From NCBI RefSeq assembly GCF_002812205.1, contig NZ_NPEA01000005.1, positions 124,001 through 188,000 of the forward strand: a DNA stretch of 64,000 nt. The letters are read 5' to 3'. Position 1 is the first letter of the stretch, and each line of letters opens with the position of its first letter. This stretch comes from Leptospira neocaledonica. GTDB taxonomy: Bacteria > Spirochaetota > Leptospiria > Leptospirales > Leptospiraceae. The translations under genes were made by a program, and so were the position numbers. The notes under the pieces are model-generated. The model saw only the letters and a program-made list of their open reading frames with translations, did no database searches and was not told the origin of the DNA. Shown here one piece after another: positions 57,382 through 64,000 of this stretch.

Positions 57382-58238
57382 TCCTGACCTCCGTTACGTT
57401 TGGCTCGGAGAATGGATTTAATTTCCTCCTCCGTAAAGTTTTTCTTCTTGCCGCTCGAGACAACCAATGTCCCGAGTGTATTCGTTTCTATAAACTCACG
57501 CACGCAATTTTTACGATTTCCGTCTATGATCCCACAAGGAATTCCCGCCTCGCTGGAAATAGAAGCTGCCTTAAGTTTGGTATACATTCCACCGGTGCCC
57601 GGGCCGCTTGGGCCTCCCGCTTGGGAAAGTTCCGATTTTCCTACTTCTTCCAAGAAAGGCAGAAGTTTTCCATCTTTTAAAAAACCTTCCACACCTGTGA
57701 GTATGATTAGAAGATCTGCTTCTACGATTAGACTTACGATAGCGGAAAGTACGTCGTTATCTCCGAATTTTACTTCTTCCGTGGCGACCGAATCGTTCTC
57801 GTTTACGATCGGTAGAATACCCCAATCCAAAAGTTGTCCGAAAGTATTTTTGAGATTTTTAAATCCTTCCGGATTCTCCATGTCCAGAACACCGAAAAGT
57901 ATCTGGGCGATCGGAAGATTTACCTTAGAAAAAAAACTATCGTATAAGTTCACCAGGCGGTTTTGGCCCATGGCTGCCAGAGCTTGCTTTTCCGGAAGAG
58001 ATTCTCCGGCTTGTGCCGGGTTCGAAAGTGAGGATAAAAGTTTTCTTCCTCTTGCGATTGCTCCGGAGGAAACCAGGATTACTTGTTTTCCAAGATCCCT
58101 TAGATGTCGTATGTCCGAAACCAAGCTGAAAAGGAAATCATTCACTTCTTCTTCCGAGCCTGAAAGTCTTGCGGAACCTATCTTAATTACTATTTTATTG
58201 GATGTTTTAATTCTCTCGTTCAGATCATTTCGATTCAT
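57378..58238 (-). CDS. proB: Glutamate 5-kinase without PUA domain
   Basis: 286 residues: the amino-acid kinase domain only ([40 protein letters not shown]). E. coli ProB is about 367 residues and has a C-terminal PUA domain, which is missing here. It phosphorylates glutamate. It overlaps proA by 4 bases and obg by 14. Confidence 0.93.
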   Translation of the reverse strand: MNRNDLNERIKTSNKIVIKIGSARLSGSEEEVNDFLFSLVSDIRHLRDLGKQVILVSSGAIARGRKLLSSLSNPAQAGESLPEKQALAAMGQNRLVNLYDSFFSKVNLPIAQILFGVLDMENPEGFKNLKNTFGQLLDWGILPIVNENDSVATEEVKFGDNDVLSAIVSLIVEADLLIILTGVEGFLKDGKLLPFLEEVGKSELSQAGGPSGPGTGGMYTKLKAASISSEAGIPCGIIDGNRKNCVREFIETNTLGTLVVSSGKKKNFTEEEIKSILRAKRNGGQE

Positions 58239-59280
58239 CTGAATTTTCCCGGTGTTCTTCTTCGTTAAAATGTAATTCTTCCAATTCTTTTTGGAAGAAA
58301 GTGGAATCCATTACGGAAAGTAATTCTTCTAAATTGATTTCTTCTTGTGCGGAGATCGGGATCACCCTTCCTAAAGAAGAAACAGACTTGAGTAATTCTT
58401 CCGTAAAACTCTGGTCTTCCCAGATATCTATTTTATTTAAAACGATCAAATGCGGTCGGTTTAGAAGTTCCGGGTTATAAGATCTTAATTCTGACTGAAG
58501 CATCCTGAAATCCTCTTGGATGTCCAATGCAGCTGCATCAAAAACGTATAATATACCTTTTACTCTTTCTATATGCCTTAAGAAGGAAAGCCCTAGGCCT
58601 ATTCCTTTACTTGCACCTTCTACAATCCCTGGAATATCCGCTAAAGTATAACGGTAGATATCTCCTTTTCTTTTAACCACACCTAGGTTAGGAGAAAGGG
58701 TAGTGAACGCATATCCTGCGATTTTAGGGTGAGCTTCTGTAATTTTAGAAAGTAGAGTAGACTTACCTGCATTAGGAAGTCCTACAATTCCAACATCCGC
58801 CAAAAGTTTTAGACTAAAGCGTAGATGTTTATATTCTCCATCTTCCCCAGGTTGAGAAAATTTAGGAGTTTGGTGAGTTGAAGATTTGAAATGGGTATTC
58901 CCTTTTCCTCCTCGCCCCCCTTTGACAACTTGGAATTCCCCGTCGTCCTTTACGAAATCGTAAAGTAGTTCTCCACTTTCCTCGTCAAAGACTTGGGTTC
59001 CGAGTGGAACAAAAAGGATTAGATCTTCTCCTTTTTTTCCGGATCTTTCGTTACCTTCTCCAGGAAATCCGTCTTGGGCTCTAAATCTTCTTTTAGTAAG
59101 ATAACGATCTAAGGTAACCATGGAAAGGTTAGCGCGTATAATTATATTACCGCCAATTCCTCCGTCACCACCATCAGGTCCTCCGAATTCCACATACTTT
59201 TCTCTTCTGAAATGCATGGATCCGGCTCCACCATGTCCGGCGGTAACTTCGATCAGTACTTCATCTAAAAACTTTTCCAT
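58225..59280 (-). CDS. obg: Obg GTPase
   Basis: 351 residues. Gly-rich Obg fold ([28 protein letters not shown]) then the G domain with [21 protein letters not shown] and NKID. The OCT tail of some homologues is lacking; the last residues are acidic. It helps 50S assembly. It overlaps proB by 14 bases. Confidence 0.95.
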   Translation of the reverse strand: MEKFLDEVLIEVTAGHGGAGSMHFRREKYVEFGGPDGGDGGIGGNIIIRANLSMVTLDRYLTKRRFRAQDGFPGEGNERSGKKGEDLILFVPLGTQVFDEESGELLYDFVKDDGEFQVVKGGRGGKGNTHFKSSTHQTPKFSQPGEDGEYKHLRFSLKLLADVGIVGLPNAGKSTLLSKITEAHPKIAGYAFTTLSPNLGVVKRKGDIYRYTLADIPGIVEGASKGIGLGLSFLRHIERVKGILYVFDAAALDIQEDFRMLQSELRSYNPELLNRPHLIVLNKIDIWEDQSFTEELLKSVSSLGRVIPISAQEEINLEELLSVMDSTFFQKELEELHFNEEEHRENSDESK

Positions 59281-59307
59281 GTGAACCTAAGGCCTAAAAA
59301 TAAAAAA

Positions 59308-59345
59308 AGAAAGGCTCGAGGAAAAAATCCCCGGAAGGCCTTTCT
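59308..59345 (-). terminator. Terminator between rpmA and obg
   Basis: Read on the minus strand, AGAAAGGC/GCCTTTCT form an 8-base stem around a 22-base loop, followed by TTTTTTTATTTTT. It would end or attenuate the rplU-prp-rpmA transcript before obg. Confidence 0.7.
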
Positions 59346-59376
59346 TTTTCCACGCACTAAATCTGAGATCTAATGC

Positions 59377-59631
59377 TTATTTCGGGTAAACGGAAACTTG
59401 AACTTTAGTTTTGGAAACTTGTTCAAATTTAACGTGACCTTCGACAAGAGAGTAAAGTGTATGATCTTTACCTACACCTACGTTTTTTCCGGCGTTTAGT
59501 CTGGTTCCTCTTTGACGAACAAGAATATTGCCCGCTAAAACCAACTCTCCACCAAAACGTTTTACACCAAGACGTTTGGATTGGGAATCGCGTCCGTTTT
59601 TGGATGAACCGCCACCTTTCTTATGTGCCAT
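59377..59631 (-). CDS. rpmA: 50S ribosomal protein L27
   Basis: 84 residues, [20 protein letters not shown] at the N-terminus. There is no N-terminal extension of the kind cut by the Prp protease in Firmicutes. The basic [11 protein letters not shown] and [10 protein letters not shown] are canonical. It lies 2 bases after prp. Confidence 0.97.
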   Translation of the reverse strand: MAHKKGGGSSKNGRDSQSKRLGVKRFGGELVLAGNILVRQRGTRLNAGKNVGVGKDHTLYSLVEGHVKFEQVSKTKVQVSVYPK

Positions 59632-59633
59632 GT

Positions 59634-59954
59634 TTATTCTCCTATGAGTTCAATTTCTGAAGGATATTGTTCCTTCAAGTTGACTAGTCCACTTGCGACA
59701 AGATTGAAACTCGTATGAACAATTGGATCAGTCTTTTTTCCGGAGACGATCTTGAAGTCCAAGAGTCCGTCTCCTATTACCGCTTCTTCTGCCAAACCTT
59801 CCTTGCTTAAATGCAGGTAAAGAGTTTGGATAAGTACTCCGACAGCGGCGCAGAGAAGATTTTGTCCTTTGGATCCGTGCATCTTGGAAGCATGCCCGGA
59901 AGATTCCAAACCTAGGATTTCTTCTCCTTTTCGGAGTATCTTAATCCGGATCAA
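59634..59954 (-). CDS. prp: Ribosomal-processing cysteine protease (Prp/YsxB family)
   Basis: 106 residues. Catalytic His21 in ESSGHASK and Cys35 in QNLLCAAVG; the Asp usually 3 residues before the Cys is Asn32. Prp cuts L27 in Firmicutes. Placed between rplU and rpmA in the conserved order. It overlaps rplU by 4 bases. Confidence 0.88.
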   Translation of the reverse strand: MIRIKILRKGEEILGLESSGHASKMHGSKGQNLLCAAVGVLIQTLYLHLSKEGLAEEAVIGDGLLDFKIVSGKKTDPIVHTSFNLVASGLVNLKEQYPSEIELIGE

Positions 59955-60262
59955 ACTGCCGAAAGAGAAACTACCTTAACTTTTTGCAGTTGTTGTCTAT
60001 GTCCCCAGGTTCTCTGAGAGTTTTTACGTTTTTTGTAAACGTAACCTCTTACTTTTTCTCCCTTTACGTCTTCCAATACTTTCAGGGAGACTTTAGCGGA
60101 TTTAAGTTCCGGAGATCCGATATGAACTTTATTATTTTCAGCAAATAGTAGAACCTTAGCGTCGAAGGTATCACCAGCATTTTTACCGGTTTTTTCAGTC
60201 AGGAATTCAAGATCCTGAGTGACTTTGAATTGTCGGTTGCCGACAGAGATGATCGCGAACAT
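59951..60262 (-). CDS. rplU: 50S ribosomal protein L21
   Basis: 103 residues from the ATG at 60262, the usual length; a longer frame starts at 60322 inside the leader. [16 protein letters not shown] at the front and [20 protein letters not shown] at the end are canonical. It heads the minus-strand cluster. Confidence 0.96.
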   Translation of the reverse strand: MFAIISVGNRQFKVTQDLEFLTEKTGKNAGDTFDAKVLLFAENNKVHIGSPELKSAKVSLKVLEDVKGEKVRGYVYKKRKNSQRTWGHRQQLQKVKVVSLSAV

Positions 60263-60290
60263 GATTACTGGCCTAGTTTTCTCGAGTTTT

Positions 60291-60308
60291 GACCAGTTTT
60301 GACTGGTC
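60291..60308 (-). promoter_or_regulatory. Inverted repeat in the rplU leader
   Basis: GACCAGT/ACTGGTC, 7-base perfect arms with a 4-base spacer, 29 bases ahead of the rplU ATG. TTGACA lies just upstream (minus strand). It could be an operator or an L21 leader hairpin. Confidence 0.4.
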
Positions 60309-60444
60309 CGAGCCGGTGTCAAGGGTTTTGGGGAGCTATTCTGCGGATCTTTCCGTCAAGAGGCCTTTCCAGAAAAGTGATTCCATTCTACTTTTTTGCA
60401 CGCAGTTTTTCTGATCCAGACACGTGAATTTTAGGAGGTTGTCC

Positions 60445-61025
60445 TTGACCAACCGATATGCTTACTCCTATACTCGGAACATGTTCGCTCATACTCTGGA
60501 AGATACTCCACGTTATCATAAATTACGAGTGGACCTTGAATCCTATAAGAACCTCCAAGACGACGGTTTTCGTTATGATATGGTAGAAGGTGTTCTTTAC
60601 GTGGCGCCTTCTCCTTTCTATAAACACAATTCCGTCCAAGGAGATTTTATCTTCTCTCTTCGGACCTTTCTTCAAAACGATCCATTAGTCAAAATTATCT
60701 CCGATGTGGATGTTTTTTTCCCGACGGAGGAGATGTTTTGCGACCGGATATTTCCCTTCTTCTTCCGGATAATTCTGCAGACACTCGGAAATGGATCGAA
60801 GGTACCCCGGATCTGATCGCCGAAGTTTTATCTTTTTCCACAAAAGCCGCCTATCTAGGTCGAAAAGCAGACCGTTATTTGAAATTGGGCGTAAAGGAAT
60901 ACTGGATAATAGACCCTGATTCTCTTAAGGTGGAAATTTGGGAAAACAAAGTAGATAAATGGATATTGTATTCTGACGGGAAAAGCAGATTATTCCCTGG
61001 GTTCCAGTTTAGGCTCGGTTCCTAA
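60445..61025 (+). pseudogene. Uma2-family (DUF820) endonuclease gene with a frameshift
   Basis: Two frames together make one Uma2 protein. The first starts at the TTG at 60445 (AGGAGG 6 bases ahead) and carries MVEGVLYVAPSPFYKHNSVQ and DVDVFFPTEEM. The second, from about 60738 in the -1 frame, carries LRPDISLLLPDN, GTPDLIAEVLSFSTKAAYLG and KADRYLKLGVKEYWIIDPD, the PD-(D/E)xK core. The join lies at ATGTTTTGCG (60733-60742), where one lost T would explain the break. A -1 slip there would also restore the frame (MFLRPD). Likely an authentic frameshift in a family often found in many copies. Confidence 0.75.
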
Positions 61026-61039
61026 ATTTTAAAACCGAT

Positions 61040-61073
61040 AGCCCTATCCTTTGGACAGGCTCTTATAATTTTT
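61040..61073 (+). terminator. Weak terminator after the Uma2 gene
   Basis: Imperfect stem AGCCCTATCC/GGACAGGCT, then CTTATAATTTTT. A bulge and a mismatch weaken it. Confidence 0.35.
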
Positions 61074-61197
61074 ACATATTAGTTTTCTAAAATATCCCAA
61101 GAAGAAGCTCGAAGTATTTTTAACCTGAATAAATTAGAATTCGGGTTTTAAATCTTGCTTAGATTGCTGGGAATCCGATCTAATAGTCTATACTATT

Positions 61198-62055
61198 ATG
61201 AGATATCTTATCGCTAAGAAAAAAGATTTGGGAGACGGTTTTTTTGTAAGAAGGGTACTTCCACAAATCGAAGCCAGATCTGTTGGGCCTTTTGTTTTTT
61301 TGGACCATATGGGTCCTCTTCCCATCAAGACTGGGGCTGAAATTGTAGTCCGTCCTCATCCTCATATAGGTCTTGCAACTGTCACTTACCTGTATGACGG
61401 AGTGATCACCCATCGAGATAGTATCGGAAAGGTAGAAGATATCCGTCCTTTCGAAGTGAACTGGATGACTGCAGGTTCCGGAATCGTACATAGTGAAAGA
61501 TCCAAACTAGATCCTGAATATAATATTTTAGAAGGAATCCAAACCTGGGTGGCACTTCCCAAAGAATTCGAAGAGACTTCTCCCGAGTTCTTCCATCATG
61601 AAAGAGAAGAATTGCCAACAGTCAGCGGCGGAGGTTGGGAACTCAGACTGATCGCTGGTTCCTTCATGGGAGAAGTTTCTCCGGTCAAAGTATATTCTCC
61701 TTTATTCTATGCGGACCTGGAGGTAGAGGCTGGAGCAGAAGTAGAACTACAAGTCTCACCGGAACAAGAAGCGGGTATCTATGTCGCTAGAGGTAAAGCT
61801 GACGCAGAAGGAAAGATCATTACTATAGGGGACATGGCAATCTATCCGAAAGGTGGGGCAGTAAAATTCAGAGCAGAAGAAACTTCCAGGATCGTACTCT
61901 TAGGCGGGACCCCACTTTCTACTCCAAGGCATATGTATTGGAACTTTGTATCCAGTTCTTTAGAAAGAATCGAACAAGCAAAAGTAGACTGGAAAGAAGA
62001 TCGATTTGCTCATGTGCCCGGCGAGACGGAAAGGATTCCATTGCCTGAGCATTAG
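61198..62055 (+). CDS. Pirin-family protein
   Basis: 285 residues with a bicupin fold. The metal His cluster is [17 protein letters not shown] and HRDS; then the conserved INWMTAG-like [16 protein letters not shown]. Pirins bind Fe and some have quercetinase activity. It is a single gene before typA, 125 bases apart. Confidence 0.9.
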   Translation: MRYLIAKKKDLGDGFFVRRVLPQIEARSVGPFVFLDHMGPLPIKTGAEIVVRPHPHIGLATVTYLYDGVITHRDSIGKVEDIRPFEVNWMTAGSGIVHSERSKLDPEYNILEGIQTWVALPKEFEETSPEFFHHEREELPTVSGGGWELRLIAGSFMGEVSPVKVYSPLFYADLEVEAGAEVELQVSPEQEAGIYVARGKADAEGKIITIGDMAIYPKGGAVKFRAEETSRIVLLGGTPLSTPRHMYWNFVSSSLERIEQAKVDWKEDRFAHVPGETERIPLPEH

Positions 62056-62180
62056 ATCGTCAGGATCGTTTAAAACTGGCTATTAATAGCGATCTAATAG
62101 GTTCTTTTTCATCTCTTTGAAAAGAATTTCCTAAAATTCCACCTTGTCACCCTGGCCACTGCGTAAATTTTGGTCATAGC

Positions 62181-63995
62181 ATGGAAATCCGCAATATCGC
62201 CATTATCGCACACGTTGACCACGGTAAAACAACCCTTCTAGACGGCATTTTACGCCAAACCGGCGCAGTTACTGCCAAGGAAGATGGGGAAAGAATCATG
62301 GATAGTAATGATCTCGAAAAAGAAAAAGGGATCACTATTAAAGCCAAAAATACTGCAGTTATTTATAAAGGAACTCGCATCAACGTAGTGGATACTCCAG
62401 GTCACGCGGATTTCGGAGGAGAGGTGGAGAGGGTTCTTTCCACAGCGGATTCCTGCCTTCTTCTTGTAGACGCGTTCGACGGACCCATGCCTCAAACTAG
62501 ATTCGTATTAGGTAAGTCCTTACAATTAGGACATAGACCTATCCTAGTCATCAATAAGATTGATAGAGATGGAGCTCGTCCTGATGCAGTCGTAGACATG
62601 GTTTTCGATTTGTTCAGCGATTTAGGTGCAACCAATGAACAATTGGATTTTCCGATTGTATACGCATCTGCAAAACAAGGTTGGGCAGTCAGTAAATTGG
62701 AAGATGCTCCAAGCACTAATTTAGATGCACTATTAGATACAGTGCTTTCACATGTTCCTCCAGTAAAAGCGAATATAGACGCTGCGTTACAATTCCAAGT
62801 TACTTCCCTGGATTATAACGATTACGTGGGCCGTATTGCGATCGGTAAGATCTATAACGGAAGACTACAAAGAGGGATGAACGTAGTCCAACTTTCTCCC
62901 AAAACAAACGGAAGAGACGAGACCCAAATTTTAAAAGTCACTAAATTATATAACTTTGAAGGTCTGAAACGTAACGAGATAGAAGAGGCGGAAGCCGGAG
63001 ACATCGTTGCGATTGCGGGACTACCGGATGTATTCATCGGAGACACTGTTTGTGAACCTGGAAAGCCTGCAGCAATGCCCGCTATCGAGGTAGAAGAACC
63101 TACTGTATCCATGTATTTTATGGTAAACAATTCTCCTTTTGCGAGCAAGGAGGGGAAATTCGTAACTACCAGAAATATCCGTGAACGTTTGGACAGAGAA
63201 TTAGAAACAAACGTAGCAATGCGTTTGGAAGAAACCGAAGACAAAGACCGCTTCAAGGTTTTAGGCCGAGGAGAATTACATCTTTCGGTACTCATTGAAA
63301 CCATGAGAAGAGAAGGTTTTGAACTACAAGTTTCCCGTCCTGAAGTAATCATCAAAAAGGGAGAAAACGGAGAAAAACTGGAGCCTTACGAGTATCTCGT
63401 AATGGATCTACCTGACCAATTCACAGGAAGTATTATCTCCGAGTTGAACCGTAGAAAGGGAGAGCTCCAATTGATGGACGCTCATCCGTCCGGAATGACA
63501 AGAGTAGAATTCGTAATTCCTACCAGAGGTATCATCGGTTTCAGAGGGTATTTTGTAACGGAAACCAAAGGAGAAGGAGTGGCATCCAGCCGTTTCCTTA
63601 GATTCGATCTTTATAAGGGAGAAATCCCAGGTAGAAAGAACGGAGCATTGATCTCTATGGACTCCGGAGAAACTACAGGTTACGCTCTTTGGAAAATCCA
63701 GGAAAGAGGGGAACTTCTTATCGATCCTCAAACCCCAGTGTATCCAGGAATGATTATTGGGATCCACTCCAGAGATAATGATCTGGAAGTGAACCCGGTA
63801 AAAGAGAAAAAACTGACGAACGTAAGATCCTCCGGAGCAGATGAAGCGATCCGTTTAATTCCACCTCGCAAATTCAGCTTAGAGCAGAATATCGAATTCT
63901 TGGACGACGATGAACTTTTGGAAGTAACTCCTCAAAGTCTACGTCTTCGTAAAAAACACTTAGATGCAAACATGAGAAAACGTGCTGCCAAATAA
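62181..63995 (+). CDS. typA: TypA/BipA ribosome-associated GTPase
   Basis: 604 residues, full length. G1 is [14 protein letters not shown]3 [13 protein letters not shown]4 [11 protein letters not shown]. Then an EF-G-like barrel ([20 protein letters not shown]) and the C-terminal [15 protein letters not shown] plus [20 protein letters not shown]. It helps ribosome assembly and stress translation. The stop is at the right edge. Confidence 0.96.
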   Translation: MEIRNIAIIAHVDHGKTTLLDGILRQTGAVTAKEDGERIMDSNDLEKEKGITIKAKNTAVIYKGTRINVVDTPGHADFGGEVERVLSTADSCLLLVDAFDGPMPQTRFVLGKSLQLGHRPILVINKIDRDGARPDAVVDMVFDLFSDLGATNEQLDFPIVYASAKQGWAVSKLEDAPSTNLDALLDTVLSHVPPVKANIDAALQFQVTSLDYNDYVGRIAIGKIYNGRLQRGMNVVQLSPKTNGRDETQILKVTKLYNFEGLKRNEIEEAEAGDIVAIAGLPDVFIGDTVCEPGKPAAMPAIEVEEPTVSMYFMVNNSPFASKEGKFVTTRNIRERLDRELETNVAMRLEETEDKDRFKVLGRGELHLSVLIETMRREGFELQVSRPEVIIKKGENGEKLEPYEYLVMDLPDQFTGSIISELNRRKGELQLMDAHPSGMTRVEFVIPTRGIIGFRGYFVTETKGEGVASSRFLRFDLYKGEIPGRKNGALISMDSGETTGYALWKIQERGELLIDPQTPVYPGMIIGIHSRDNDLEVNPVKEKKLTNVRSSGADEAIRLIPPRKFSLEQNIEFLDDDELLEVTPQSLRLRKKHLDANMRKRAAK

Positions 63996-64000
63996 TCAGT

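Noticed and set aside
57400..58242. A long (280-codon) plus-strand frame opposite proB
   Set aside because: It lies fully antisense to proB, which has all motifs; the Ser/Pro/Phe-rich product is typical of shadow frames.
60733..60742. Programmed -1 frameshifting in the Uma2 gene
   Set aside because: ATGTTTTGCG does not form a standard slippery heptamer with a clear downstream pseudoknot; a one-base loss is simpler.

Overview
The window looks like a chromosomal segment of a Leptospira-type spirochete. Supporting signs are many lipoproteins with loose spirochetal lipoboxes, a short Cys-containing lipoprotein resembling the Leptospira TIGR04454 family, a CusB/TolC pair, long operons with 4-bp ATGA overlaps, and AT-rich spacers broken by short GC-rich palindromic repeats. 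The base composition and gene content would fit one of the environmental or intermediate species, but the species is a guess. No rRNA, tRNA, CRISPR array, insertion sequence or prophage was seen.

Left part (1-9.9 kb): a CoA-transferase gene fragment runs off the left edge. A lipid/acyl-CoA group follows: two hotdog proteins, the second fused to a four-helix-bundle domain like the 23S rRNA intervening-sequence protein, then an SDR. A PP2C phosphatase and a SiaB-type kinase face each other, followed by a FabF-like synthase, a lipoprotein, OsmC, and a tightly overlapping minus-strand operon (minimal ABC permease, ATPase, ROK kinase, HIT protein, LPG-synthase-like membrane protein).

10-23 kb: a membrane-anchored TPR protein with an Mrr-like C-terminus, a lipoprotein, a TolC/adaptor efflux pair without its pump, a Phd/PIN toxin-antitoxin module with a palindromic operator, lexA, the lipoprotein-ctp-tsaD-pssA run, a DUF433/DUF5615 module, two unknown exported proteins, and a short gene ahead of radC.

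24-33 kb: a Wzm/Wzt polysaccharide exporter, ugd, an exported thioredoxin-TPR protein, hisE, and a minus-strand operon tautomerase-ydcF-ccmE-ccmF-ccmH-zinc ribbon. Its CcmE has a CxxxY heme site instead of the usual His, and its CcmH has an unusual Cys pattern.

33-45 kb: an accessory stretch with many repeats: Mpo1-like protein, AraC and hydrolase, small DMT transporter, polysaccharide deacetylase flanked by inverted copies of a 35-bp repeat, CoA-transferase III, MBL hydrolase, two small membrane proteins, a TetR-flavin monooxygenase operon and an acyl-CoA dehydrogenase. Three families of short palindromic or GC-rich repeats lie around the TetR operon and the dehydrogenase.

44.5-64 kb: a Crp-family regulator, a lipoprotein hydrolase, an ECF41-type sigma factor with its FAD oxidoreductase behind an ECF41-like promoter, cytochrome c peroxidase, TolC and a DUF255 protein. 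Then comes a conserved housekeeping cluster on the minus strand (rplU-prp-rpmA-obg-proB-proA-nadD-yqeK-LCP-rsfS), a frameshifted Uma2 gene, a pirin and typA.
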